DNA of 43,828 nt from Scleroderma bovista (lineage: Eukaryota > Basidiomycota > Agaricomycetes > Boletales > Sclerodermataceae). Of the stretch, positions 11,794 to 23,377 are shown piece after piece. The notes under the pieces are model-generated. The model did no database searches and was not told the origin of the DNA. It saw nothing but the letters and a program-made list of their open reading frames with translations. The DNA lies in contig JAYMGJ010000470.1 in assembly GCA_037178675.1 (NCBI GenBank), positions 1-43,828 on the forward strand, written 5' to 3'. Position 1 is the first letter of the stretch, and each line of letters opens with the position of its first letter. The position numbers and the translations under genes are program-made.

Positions 11794-14407
11794 GATAAGT
11801 TGTCTGGAGGAAGCCTGCAGTTCAGCTCGAAGGAGAGGAGATTCTACAAAGGACGCTTGCTTTATAGTTACGCCTGAGCCCCTTTGGCAGGGGGATGAAA
11901 TGACTTAGTAATATACCCTTCTTTTATCCTTTTTTTACCAGAGTAACGTCAAGGACGCATTGAATTCCGGCCCTGATGATTCGCCACGTTCTCGCCTGTC
12001 TCCTATGCTGTATGAGGCGTCTTTTCCGCCCGGTCCATTACTGAACTTTATACCAAGAGAGACGTCGCAAGAAAGGTGTACTGTAATAATGAAAGTTAAG
12101 CTTTGAGAGTTCTTGATAGTCGTACGTAGAACTGTTTGTGGTGATGCGTATTGTTAGCGCTTGTGATAACGTTGTGCCATCTCCGTGTAAATCGCCAATA
12201 GAATTGCTATGTATGTAGCCGCCGTCGCCACAATTCATTAAGTCGTGCGGAAAGATCCTGAAAGATCGCAGTTTTGATCGAATCTCATTATTTAAAGAGA
12301 AATTGGAACGTTACAGCGGCGTCACGCGGACAGTTTCGGGAGAAATGAATCAGGAGTCATGATCTCCTGCGTAGTAGCCTTGAGCTTGATACCTTGCGCT
12401 TTTCTGGACTATGTATCCCCTGATCGAAGTGGGAGGGCCAACCTAAAGCATAGTATAGGTTAGGCCACCAGAACCGACGAGCAGTGGTACGCAAGCTTGT
12501 GCAAGTCCGATAAGTTGCTCCAGTGTGGTCTGCAGTCTGAGTTGCGTCCGGGTGAAAGTATATCCAGCGCAGACTCACTCGAACTAGGCAATGTCATTGG
12601 AGGTGTCAAATAGCTATTTGGATCAAAATGATCGACAATGCCTTGCCAAATGCCCTTGACCTTTGTTATGGAATCAGTAGGCACCAATTATGGGTATAGT
12701 TAGGGTTATGTTTTGTACACTGAGTTAGTAAAGGTTATGTGCACTGCACCGTGCTGTGTTGGTTTACCCCTTTCTCGTCCTCACCTTCGTGGTATGGTGC
12801 TAGGAGATTAAGATGACGTACCAGAGTCGACAACAGCAATGTGTATAGATCCGGCTCACTTAGCGAGAATTCTAGAGATCACACTGACTACTGAGTCACT
12901 ACTAGTACTTCGCACTTACTGGAGCAGAGGAGCAGGTTCAACGTAAATTTGGAGCTTCATCGTAATGTGGGAGGATAATTCTGTCAAACCGGTGTAATTG
13001 ACCAGACATGAGGCGTGCCAGAGAATACTAGGGTATGCATACATACCTCCTGAAAGCACGACCTTCTGCCTATAGCGGAGATGACTTAGACCGAAATTCG
13101 CAACGAAGTGGCACAGAACGCATCCATTGAAGCGTCCAACGAAAGCTCGAATGGTATCCGGATATAGGGCTATGAGGGATACTGGAACCCATTATGGATT
13201 AATCTAGCGAATGAATCTGCCATCGGCCCGGGGGAAGCGATAAATGGACTCTACATACAGCTGCAGCGAGTACGTCCTTAGTCGGCGGATGCGCGGAAGC
13301 GAACAGAAGACACAAGCTGAGAAGTGCGAAAAGTTTCAATGTACTCAAGGTTTGAAGTCTAATTGGGTGGGCAAAGTGGCGCCCAGCGGCCACCGCTATG
13401 GAGTTAGACGTCACTGTTTATGCACTTACTACATTTCACTAATGGGAACCAGATAGAAGACGACGGGGTACTGAACAGAAGGGGTTGTCCCAGCAGCAGT
13501 CCTGTCGCACGGCCTAATACAATATAGAAAAGATCATTAATGACCCATACACATTCAACACAGTTGAAGTGTATGTCTGACCCTCCGCTACGTACCTTCA
13601 ATGTTAGGGGAGTCCAAGACAAGGAGTGTAACTCCGACGGTTAGTGGATCTCAAGCGGAGTCATGAAATGTGGCCACAACAGTACTAGTCGACACTCCAG
13701 AACTCCACGAACTTTGATAAGTTAGTGGCCGTATCGACGGAAGATCTCGAACGTGGCGAGCCATTAATGTCGCTTTCTATGATAGCAACGTAACTTGGCC
13801 GAGTCCAGACTGTGCTCTGAGCAGTGCTCAGGCGCTTACCGGCACCAGTGCAAATTCAAATTCGTTGCCCAATGCGCATCAATGCCATGAACTTGCAATG
13901 ACCCACCTGCATGCGACTTGTGTGCCTTCCGCCTGTGCCATGGACAGCACAATACCGCTTTGGTGATGACGACAATGACAGTCTGAAGGCGTCGACGAGG
14001 ATGATCACGCTGGCGGAACTTTGACTACAGGAGGATGTGTACCAAAAATCCAAGACTCACTTTTTGCCTCGAGTTATCCACCTCATTCTCATTCCTGAGT
14101 AGCGCTTCATGGACCAGGAACTGTAAATTTTCCTCCAAGAAAGAGGTGCAATTATATAAGGTGGCAAGAAAGGTAACAAATGATACATGAACATGACTAC
14201 GCATGTGAATTATAATGCTACAATCACTGAACAGATCTGGTGGGTGTGGAACGAACGAACGATAGTTGGCACGCGGGAATAAGGCGAGCTGAAACCGGAG
14301 AACGATGGAGCCGGAGAAGCGGTGATAGGATGAACGAGTAAACTTCATGACGAAATGTGTGAAGACGAAGGGCGAGGCGAAGTCACCCTTGGTTATTGAC
14401 GCCCCAC
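11794..14407. other. Spacer between DUF2235 copies A and B
   Basis: About 2.6 kb. Apart from the exon-like pieces at 12443-13652, which are listed separately, nothing is recognisable. 11794-12442 holds the promoter side of copy A. 13653-14407 holds the 3' flank of copy B and AT-richer sequence without ORFs of note. Confidence 0.4.
12443..13652 (-). pseudogene. Unrecognised, probably decayed multi-exon gene
   Basis: Between DUF2235 copies A and B the minus strand shows several exon-like pieces with good splice borders but no single continuous model. They are 13652-13596 (DPLTVGVTLLVLDSPNIEG, donor GTACGT), about 13380-13259 (TLKLFALLSLCLLFASAHPP, donor GTATGT), about 13204-13047 (YPDTIRAFVGRFNGCVLCHF), about 12962-12910 (HITMKLQIYVEPAPLLQ, donor GTAAGT), about 12870-12823 (GSIHIAVVDSG, donor GTACGT), about 12662-12579 (VKGIWQGIVDHFDPNSYLTP, donor GTGAGT) and 12529-12443 (TTLEQLIGLAQACVPLLVG, then stop). 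The hydrophobic segment resembles a signal peptide but lacks an ATG. I do not recognise the family. It could be a working gene whose start I missed. Confidence 0.3.
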
Positions 14408-16527
14408 CTAGTCGATCCACTTTGGTTGGACCCTCAACTTCGCCTTGGGCCAATACTTCCCATCCGGGAGTCCATCTGCTTCCATACGTATCTTGACGGA
14501 CCGATGCAACTTAACGACATGGCGCTGTCTCGGTATATGGCGCCCGCGGCCCATGTTCGCTCTGACATTCGATTGAAGACGGGGAAAGGAAACGACATCA
14601 GGACAACAAATCCAAGAGTACGGCGGACATATATCAGTACATACCTGGTTTCCGTGTCCCACTTGTTATCCTCGTCTTTCTGGAATTGCTGCCTCTGTGG
14701 AATAATCTCCAGTATCCACCAGGGCCATGAAATCCGAAGCTGGTCATATATGGGGCTGAGAGCATCGTTGAGATCTTCTTGCTCCTCGCTGGTAAATGTA
14801 CATTCGGGATCACACTGGCTAGTTGTCGTATCAGCCGGTCCCAAAGCATCGGGGTTAGGTTTTGGCGCGTTTCCGTAAACGGGTTGTGGACGCTCGGTGA
14901 CATGAGGGTACAACGTTGCCGGGTCCAACCCGATTTGCTTGAATGCTGAACTATGGAAGAGAATGCCGGTGTTGGTCTTGAAGCATTCCCTGATCATCCA
15001 TCGGAGTGGGATACGTGCTAAAGTATTCCTGGTCCCGTTCGAGACGGAACCACCACCGACGTCTGAGACGAGGTGGAGCAATATCAGAAAGCAGCCGTGC
15101 ATGGAAAGAGCAATACATACCGCAGTGACACCCTGCAAACCACACCTCCTCAGCGTCAGTCTCCGCGATCGACTCAGAGTAACGACGCTCCATATCCTGA
15201 AGACTGGCATTGTGATGTCCATTCCCATTGGTTTTGTCGTGGAACGGTATAGGAACCGAATGAGGATGTTTCTTGACACTCCGAGGCATCTCCCCCTTTT
15301 GGAGACCTAGAGCAATTTCTGCGGCTGTGGACCGATTGTAGAAGTTTGGCATGAACCGGCTATACAATCGATTAAAAATGGGTTAGACGCTCTCCTTTCC
15401 ACGGGATTTCTCAATACGTACGCTCGGTGTTCATCGAGTGCAAGGGCATGCCTGAAATAGCGAATCTTGTTATTCGCCTTCGTGAAAGGCAATCTGCGTG
15501 GAATGATGCCCACGGAGCTAACCGTATCCCTGGGCGCAGGCGAGATAACCCCGAGTGAGTGGAGGTCACGTATATCTTGATAGTGACTTACCAAACGCCG
15601 ACAAATTCGACGTCGACATCGATGGAAAATGCCTTCTTGAATGCCTTGCTCTGTTCCCAGCCTGTTTCATCGTCTTGGCTGTACATCCTGTACGCGAACG
15701 GGACTTGCTGGTAATTACATCGTGGTAGGAGACCCACTTTGTGAAGCCTACAGCCAGTTAGTGTGGGCGTTTGCGGCGGGGATAACGGTATAGCGCTTAC
15801 ATGCCAGCTAGAGCACGTGCCGTGTAAGCCCCCCTCGAGAACCCAAACAGGCAAATCCTATCGCCAGCTTCGTCTGCAGTTCGATGGACCCCAAGTTAGC
15901 ATCCATATCAAATGATGAGGAAGAGAGGGGACACGTGCAACTCTGCATTAAGAACTCGTAGCCACCTACAGAACCGCGCAACGTGTTCGTTAGCGATGAA
16001 ATGGAGAAACGAGGTAAGGATGCCCCAATGGCCACCCACCCATAACATGCGCATTGAGATTATGCCCCACCATCATATCTATGGTCTTGGATATTTTCGC
16101 GTAGAGAGGCGTCGCTATTTGTGGGATGGTGTACGTGCCTATTCCAGCCTGTTGCGCCAAGAGTCAGTGATGGCAGACAGGGGACGAGTGTGCCAAGGGT
16201 ACCTGGTAGTACACCATTTGTTGGGAGGGGTCGTCTTTTTTCAGCATGGAGAAGAGTTGGACGATGTTCGAGTTCTGGTGGGATAGGGTAAATATTGAGA
16301 AGACTACGGTGAAGGTGACCACCACTTACGTCTGCATCAAACTGATCGCCTGTACCATCGAAACAGAGGACAAGAGTTCGGTCCTTGTGAGTGGGAGGAA
16401 TCACATCGTCAAGAGTCTGTCCTAACACTTTGAGTGTCGAACTTCCGCCCTTGGGTGAGTGAGAAACATTTGGTATGTCCGGAAAAGCATCAGGAAACGT
16501 CTGGGGTGAGATGGAGTTCTCTGTCAT
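14408..16527 (-). CDS. DUF2235 protein, copy B (Tle1-like phospholipase fold)
   Basis: Paralogue of copy A in the same orientation, 517 residues, with the same ten exons: 16527-16330, 16274-16203, 16148-16040, 15965-15939, 15873-15801, 15747-15592, 15529-15422, 15359-15121, 15062-14645 and 14561-14408. Seven internal exons have exactly the lengths seen in copy A (72, 109, 27, 73, 156, 108, 239). Motifs: RTLVLCFDGTGDQFDAD, LFGFSRGAYTARALAGM, EFVGVWDTVSSVGI, EVWFAGCHCDVGGGS and the basic C-terminus GRGRHIPRQRHVVKLHRS. The intron after exon 4 again begins GCACGT. The start at 16527 matches copy A by position. The frame stays open upstream to 16677 with a hydrophobic stretch (MWKWILLLNITSAIAFGL), so a longer form with a signal-like N-terminus cannot be excluded. 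No stops or frameshifts were found. Confidence 0.9.
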
Positions 16528-18398
16528 GATAGATGGTGGCTGGCTGGCTGGAAGACCTGCAGTGAGAAGAAGCGCCCCCCTGGCTGATACTTCTGCCCTT
16601 ATAAGCCCAAACGCAATGGCAGAAGTGATATTAAGTAAAAGTATCCACTTCCACATCTTGCCAAAATGGCCCTGCACTTCGGCTCAAGCCATCAATATTC
16701 AATAATAACCTGTACCTTGCCTCTCTGTGTCCCACGGCACTCCACTACAGATTTCAGTCAGATTCCATTACTTCAATGTTGTCGCCCACCTCGAGTTTGT
16801 GCACTCACCTCCACTACGGACAAGGCGACCAAGGATCGATCCCCATCGCACCAAAAAGCATCCGTTTGGTCCATTTTCGGCTAAGTGCTCGATTAGCTAA
16901 TGCGTTCCTTATTTATGGATTCCGTGATAGGTCCGCCATATGAGCAAGTGCCCGGCAGTCCCGGTTATTGGTAGCACCCGATGCTATTGTACTATGATCG
17001 TAGTGCACATCACAAGATCCCTGACGGATGGACATCCGATGCGGGCGTTCGGTCTATCAATCCTGCCGGTCAAAGACAGACGTGCATGAGAACTTCCAAG
17101 CGAACCCCAAGGACGGTCCCGATCTGTCCAACTTCCTCCACCGACCTGTCATTTGTTCACGTACGCGACTATACCACTCTGAGGGAGGCGGGGCCGCCGT
17201 AGGAAGAGTACAATGCACTGCGCTGGATGGGGAAAGAGGTATTTGGCTGAGCTGTGACACAGGTGGACAGTATTTGTATTCAGCGATGCAGCCACATTAC
17301 AATCAGTTGTGTCCTGAGGTACCGTTTGAGTTTGAAGGCACTTGAGAACTATCTGAGAAAGGTCATACTACAGTGAGCCAAACTTTCCGATTCAAGCACT
17401 AAAAGCAAGTGATGGCCGTGATGGGCACACTGAACTCTGAAGTTAGGCAGCATTGTATCCGCCAGTTAGAAATTTGGATCTGGACAAAGACATGCCATGT
17501 ATTCCCTAATAGCAAGTTCCCCCTGACGGCCGCTGAAGAGCTTCTAAGCCTAAATTGTAGGTAGTGCGCACTAGTAGCGAACACGGTTTTCGAGGTGATC
17601 TTTTCCGGTCCGTGGACAATGGGTGTCGATGTCACGGCGTAATATATAAAAACAATAACTCCAAGGTCACTCACGCATTTGAAGTATGTATGTCGCTCGC
17701 CAGCTTGGTGGAGTTCTGTGAGATGATGAATGACGACATTGCTTCCCCTTCGTATCATGGATAAACATTTCCCCAATTCAAACGCGGGGCGCCGGGCAAC
17801 CGAACAAGCAAACGTCACGAGAACGGGCATCACCTCCACAGTCGCCAGATTGAACCTTACGATATGAACGTGCGCGTTCTATTAGGTTATGATAGGGGCC
17901 CACACGAGGTCTTGTCAGCTTTCTCCCGCCGCATTAGAACCAGGGAAGGAGAGGTTTCCCGTAAAGGACTATCTTCGTGTTCAGGCCAAGAGTCAAGATT
18001 TTCTGGGCTCAAATAGCTCATGTGTTTTTGGACCTTAGGTGACGTACCACTCGTTCTAGGTGTCGATGCGGTTCAGCAGTGGGGAATGCCGATCCGTCTC
18101 AGCGACCACTTGATGCATTATAACCAGCCTTCTCGAATACTTCGTGAGGATAGGGCGTAAACCCGGAGTCCGGTTCAAGATCGACCCTATGATACGTACC
18201 GTCATGCTTCTCAGATAGAAAACTTGTGGAGTCGGTGGTCTTAACTTGGAAGGGCTGAGTAGTTTAAACTTCCCATCGGATGATGGTATGACTTACTGCA
18301 GGTAGTTTGATAACACGGTTACCACCAATCGCGTCAAACTGTCTATATAAGACATTCAAGAGGAGACATGTGTGCAGACCAAGGGCAAAGTAACCCAC
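16528..18398. other. Spacer upstream of copy B, no gene seen
   Basis: About 1.9 kb. 16790-16840 (CTCGAGTTTGTGCACTCACC and following) resembles sequence at 22005-22050 upstream of the broken fourth copy, so promoter DNA was duplicated with the gene. Near 17917-17960, CTCCCGCCG..TTAG and ACCAGGGAAGG resemble the second intron/third exon border of the H3 gene. No coding region is supportable. Confidence 0.4.
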
Positions 18399-18552
18399 CC
18401 AGTCAATCCACTTCGGCTGAACACTCAGCTGCGCCTTGGGCCAATACTTGTCGTCCTGAAGATCGTCTGCTTCCACACGTATCTTGACGGTCCGATGCAA
18501 TTTGACAACTTCGTGCTGTCTGGGAATATGTCGCCCGCGGCCCGTTTGCGCC
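18399..18552 (-). pseudogene. Orphan last exon of a DUF2235 copy
   Basis: A 154-base stretch, exactly the length of the last exon of copy B. It is preceded by an acceptor (GTCAG) and encodes GRGRHIPRQHEVVKLHRTVK followed by KYWPKAQLSVQPKWID. The stop codon at 18401-18399 is changed to TGG, so the frame runs on. No upstream DUF2235 exons lie next to it; the adjoining sequence leads into the 3' end of copy C. It is closer to copy B than to C. It is best explained as the 3' end of the same copy whose 5' exons survive at 20970-21930. Confidence 0.75.
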
Positions 18553-18888
18553 CTGACGTACAACTGAAGAAAGGGAAAGAAAGCAGCAACATGGTACCTG
18601 TTTGACCAATCATTAATCAGTGTCAAGGCTCCTGAGCGCAGGTGGCTGTGGTCTGAGTTGCACAGCATGGGTATACAATTCACTGGCTCACAAGGAAAGG
18701 TGATACTATCATGCACATTCTTGTAACTGAAGGGATCATCGCACACTAGAGCTCATTGAAATACAATTAGATCATGAACGTACAGAAGTAAATGACACTA
18801 GCGAGTGCGAGTGAAATAATAGGAGTTGATATGGAGAATGGTAGGGGGGTAGGGGAGAGACGATGAGTATGCTGGTGAAGAGCACGCC

Positions 18889-20740
18889 TTAGTCGACCCA
18901 TGTGATGTTGGACCAATTAAGCTTCGCCCTGGGACTATATTTTGGGTTTGCCTTCCTCAGGATTTCCACCGACCGGTGCAAATTCACAACCTTATCGTGT
19001 TTCGGCAAAGGACGCCCTCGGCCCATGTTCATCCTAATGTGCAGTTAAAGGAAAGGAGAAACCACCAGTATAAGTACGAGCAACTGCCAGGAAAGCACTA
19101 TTGAAGCACGAGGGTTCATTACGTACCTGACTGTCGTTTCCCACTTGCCATCATGTTTCTGATATCGCTGGCGTTGAGGCAGGATTTCAAGTATCCACCA
19201 AAGCCGTCTGAGCTGGAGCTGGTCATACATATTGCTAAGGGCGTCGCACAGGTCCTCGTGCTCTTCGCTCACGAAGGGGTGCTTTGGGTCAGCATCCTGC
19301 TTATTGCCGAATATGGCTTGTGGACGGGGAGTGAGGTTGGGGTACAATGATGCAGGGTCTATGCCCATCTGTTTCAACTTCGCACTGCGGAATTGAATGC
19401 CTGTCTTGGTAGCAAAACATTCCCTGATCATCCACCGAAGGGGAATACGTGCTAGACAGAATCGTTCGTCGTTCTTGACGTAGCCACCACCAACGTCTGA
19501 AACCCAGGGTAGGAAACTGTCAGAACATAATAAATCGTTGTGGAGGTTGGTACTTACCACCGTGGCATCCCGCAAACCACACTTCCTTGGCGTCGGTCTG
19601 GAAATGTTTAGCGTGATCCTCTTCGCGGAAGCCAGACTGGTTGTCTTCCTCAGTTGACCGATGGTAATAGTTCGGCATGAAGCGTCTACATAGTTGGATG
19701 AAAAGTCCAATCAGATATACTGTGAATTGAATAAATGAACCCAATCTTTACACGCGTCGTTCATCAAGTGAAAGTGCATGCCTGAAGTAGCGAATGTGGT
19801 CATTCGTTTGCGTGAACGGCAACGTGCGAGGAACAATCCCAACAGAGTTCACCGTGTCCCTGTACTCAGTGAGGAAACCAGTGAAGCTCATGTACGCGTT
19901 CACTCCTTCACAAAACTCACCATACGCCGACGAATTCAACGCGGACATCGATGGAAAATGCCTTCTTGAACTCGTTGCTCTGGTTCCAGCCTTTTTTATC
20001 CTCTTGGGAATACATCTTGTACGCGAACGGAACTTGCTGGTGGTTCCATTGAGGCAAGAGGCCCACTTTGTAGAGCCTGGTATGATAATAAGTAAACGCC
20101 GTTGGGCCAGCCCATTCGAGACCTTACATGCCAGCCAGAGCACGCGCTGTATAGGCCCCTCTCGAAAATCCGAAGAGACAAATCTTGTCACCATACTTGT
20201 CTGCAATTCAATACACAGTATATGAACATCCAGGCAGGGGGGAACGCGTAGAAGATGCATACAGTTTTGCATCAGAAACTCATAGCCACCTACATTCCCA
20301 AGAACGTGTGTTCAATAGCGCTGATGGTGGGATAGGAGACGGCGTACCCATAACATGAGAGTCGAGGTGGTTCCCCACCATCATATCGATGGTCTTGGTT
20401 ACCTTGGACCAGAAAGGGCTAACTATTTGAGGGATCGTATAAGTCCCTATCCCAGACTTATTGCGTCAACTGTTAATGACGGTAGCCAAGGGAAGGGAAT
20501 AGCAGACTCGCATACCTGGTAATATACCATTTGGTGTGCGGGGTCATCCTTTTTTAGTGCAGAGAAGAACTTGACGATATTCGAGTTCTACCATTGATGG
20601 AATTGACTCGACAGCGCTTTCAGCAGCGACGTTCTACTTACATCTGCATCGAATTGGTCACCCGTCCCATCGAAGCACAAAACGAGAGTACGACATATAT
20701 CAGAAGGAGGGGGGATCACAGCGTCAGCGGGTTTCGACAT
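18889..20740 (-). CDS. DUF2235 protein, copy C (shorter form)
   Basis: Third complete family member. Exons: 20740-20642, 20587-20516, 20456-20348, 20289-20263, 20200-20128, 20076-19921, 19859-19752, 19685-19558, 19496-19127 and 19033-18889, giving 428 residues. Blocks: RTLVLCFDGTGDQFDAD, LFGFSRGAYTARALAGM, VEFVGVWDTVNSVGIV, DERRVRFMPNYYHRS, EVWFAGCHGDVGGGY and LRWMIRECF. Exon 8 is 111 bases shorter than in A and B, removing a variable His/Asn-rich loop before the EVWFAG block. The last exon is more divergent, ending in ITWVD. The intron after exon 4 has a normal GT donor (GTATGC). The start at 20740 (MSKPADAVIPP) aligns with an internal Met of copy A. An in-frame ATG farther upstream would add sequence unrelated to the paralogues. 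It appears intact. Confidence 0.85.
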
Positions 20741-20969
20741 CGGACCGACACATGCAGAGGAGATCGAGTTATCTGACGTAGTGAGCAGAGAGCGGGGAGA
20801 CGAAAACTTGCGCCATTGCAAGAGAGGGAATGGGCCCTTCTTATAAAGTCGAAGTGGCAGCATTGGATTATGACAGTGAAGCGTCCACCTTGCCACTTGG
20901 AAGTAAATGGGATCCGATTCCGGTACAGCATATCCATGCGCAGTACCAAGCAATTCATATAATTGATCG

Positions 20970-21930
20970 TGATTAGGTTAGACGCTTCTCCTGTCACCGG
21001 ATTTCTCAATATGTATGCTCGATGCTCAAATCAAGCGCCAGGGGATCTCTGAAATAGTTCGCCTTCGTGAGCGGCGATTTGCGTGGAATGATGCCCATGG
21101 AGCTAACCGTACCCCTGGGCACGATCAAGATAACCCAGAGTGAGTAGACGGAAAACACACGAATAACCACCATCATTCAACAGACTTACCAAATGCCAAC
21201 AAATTCAATGTTGACATTGATGGGGAAATGCTTTCTTGAATGCACTACTCTCCCTCGCTGTCTTTGCAGCACATCCTGTGCGCAAACGGGACTTGCTAGT
21301 GGCTTGTGATAGGAGACCTACTTTATGAAGCCTATGGCGTGGGGGGTCTGCCGCGGGCCGTATAAGTCCCCCTCGAGAACCCAAACAAGCAGGATCTAAT
21401 CCTATAATACCATCAATGATGCGCCGGCTGCGCCTGCAGTTCGATGAACCGCAAGTTAGCATCCATATCAGGACACATGCAGTTCTGCATCAAGAACTCG
21501 CAGCCACTTGCGGCAGAGTCGACCAATAGCGATGAAATGGAGGATGACAAGGGTGCCAAAAATGACCACCCGCCCATAACATGGGCGTTGAGACCTTTCC
21601 CCGCCGCATCATATTTATGGTCTTGGATATTTTTGAGTAGAGGGACGTCGCTATTTGTGGGATGGTGTATGTGCCTAAGTATTGGCAATGAAAGTCAGGA
21701 GGGAATGCGCCAAGGGTACCTGGTAGTACACCATTGGCCATCTTTTTTTAACATGGAAAAGAGTTGGACAATGTTCGAGTTCTGTTGAGGGGGTTAAACT
21801 GTGAAGGGAGCATTGTCAAAGTGGCCTCCACGTACGTATGCACCAAACTAATCGCCCGTACCATCGAAACAGAAGACAAGAGTTCGATCCAGGGAGGAAT
21901 CACGTCGTCAAAGGGTTCTGTACCTTTTAT
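20970..21930 (-). pseudogene. DUF2235 copy D, decayed 5' part (exons 1-7)
   Basis: Remnants of exons 1 to 7 in the same order as the intact paralogues. Exon 1 (about 21915-21838) still spells TLVFCFDGTGD but then has TAG where the others have CAG, plus a deletion upstream. Exon 2 (21783-21720) has lost about 16 bases. Exon 3 lacks its first bases. Exon 5 has a rearranged start. Exons 6 and 7 are frameshifted. The intron after exon 4 begins GCATGT. Similarity to copy B continues into intron 7 (to about 20970) and then stops where the upstream sequence of copy C begins. Exons 8 and 9 are absent; a matching exon 10 lies beyond copy C at 18399-18552. Confidence 0.85.
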
Positions 21931-22601
21931 ATCCCCACAACAGAGCCAACGTTTTTTTGCACACGCGGGGTCAGTTTTCGGTAGCCCCCACCAAGAGCTA
22001 GCTCGAGTTTGAGCACTCACCTGCATGATCAAGGCGAACTAGATCCAATGGCAAACTCGCAGCTACTCCATGGTACGATAGGATGGACGGTGCGGCAGTC
22101 TCTAGTCAGCTATTGAACCTACACCGTGCATTTATTTGCGGGCTTTGCGCAGATGTGGATGTTGCTTTAGGTCGAGTGACGTCAATACATGGTTCGAGTT
22201 CTACATCCCGAAGTACTCGAGATCATTGCAGATAGAGGAAGGAAAGTGCGGGAAACGCTGTCACATTTGACTAGGATCTCTGTTCATAAGCACATAGCAT
22301 AACGAGACCACATTCCTCCTATCGACGCTTGGTGTGACTTTGTCCAATGGGCGTTGGTATCCTGACATCCATCCCCAGCCGAGGACAGGACAAAAACGAC
22401 GACATATTCTCGAGAGACAGTATCTGATGAGCATCAAGGACGTGCATGATATGAAAGAAGCTCTGGTATAAATAACAAACGGAGGGGGAAGATGTGGCAC
22501 GGCAACCAAGGAGAACCGCGGAAGCGAATATTTACTGCAAACGAGCCAAGGGCCACGGACCACGCCAATAACAAGACGCCTCATATCGGAAAATCGCTAG
22601 C
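21931..22601. other. Upstream flank of copy D, no gene
   Basis: 22005-22050 resembles the region upstream of copy B. GGTTCGAGTTC near 22192 looks like a tRNA B box, but no cloverleaf can be folded around it. No coding exon seen. Confidence 0.4.
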
Positions 22602-23377
22602 TCAATTCTCCTTTTTACGTCGTATTCTTTGAGCGAACTCCTTTGCTCGCCCTACCAAATTCGATCCAGAGTGGTTTGGTGGTGGGAAGTCGATGGTGAA
22701 CGCCCGGGCTCGTCTAGCTTTGGGAGCATGAACAGTCCAGCTTTGTTCGGTAGGACCTAGATCATCTGTAGTCCTTCTTTCGACGGACACTCCGATGACA
22801 ACGTTGGTGTTACTGGTTACAAATAGACTTTGAGACCGCGTCTTTGTACGGGATAGACGCCTGGGTAGCAGCGTTTCCATCGTCTTCGGGATTGTCTGAC
22901 GACCACCAATGCGTTCAATCTCGGTAGCATGTTGGTCTCCCTCTGGGTTGTTACTATCGTCACCGCCGGAAATGAATGGCTGGGAAAGACTAAAATGAAA
23001 CCTAAAGCTTTCAATTAACACATAATTCAACTCACACCTGCAAGTGTCCGATATAGAGTTGATTTGGCTGCTCTCAGTAATGAAGGCGTTGACGTGGGTG
23101 AGGAACTGCCTGCTTGATTTGGGTGGGACTGCGGAAGTCAACATGACATCAATCATCAACTTCGCAGAGACCGCATACACACCTGGCCTAACTCGGAGCG
23201 ACGGCTGGACGTCGCATGGGAGATGGAGTACAATGGTTCATCAACGGATGGATCGTCCAACACTCGGCGCTCGCTCGCTTCCTCCACTTCTCGGAATTTC
23301 TGTGTCACCGTCAACATTGGCGGGGTGTCCAGCCTACCGCGACGCACCTCTTCCAAGGACTCCAGACAGATGGGCAT
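22602..23377 (-). CDS. Hypothetical basic, Ser/Arg-rich protein
   Basis: Three exons (23377-23183, 23128-23036, 22979-22602) encode 221 residues. Both introns (54 and 56 nt) have good sites: GTGTGT...CCGCAG and GTGAGT...CCCAG. The start MPICLESLEEVRRGRL is the first in-frame ATG. The N-terminal 65 residues are acidic/Ser-rich, and the short second exon is low-complexity (AGSSSPTSTPSLL). The C-terminal part is the most protein-like, with VVIGVSVERRTT, RRARAFTIDFPPP and a strongly basic end, GRAKEFAQRIRRKKEN. I recognise no family. The basic tail could be a nuclear localisation or membrane-contact signal; that is a guess. The coding reading is supported by consistent phases only. Confidence 0.55.

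Noticed and set aside
22185..22215. tRNA gene suggested by GGTTCGAGTTC
   Set aside because: The bases on either side do not pair into a T stem, and no A box or acceptor stem is present at the right distance.
23160..23182. Short intron joining 23183 to 23159 in the unknown gene at 22602-23377
   Set aside because: It would be only 23 nt; the acceptor at 23129 gives a normal 54-nt intron in frame.
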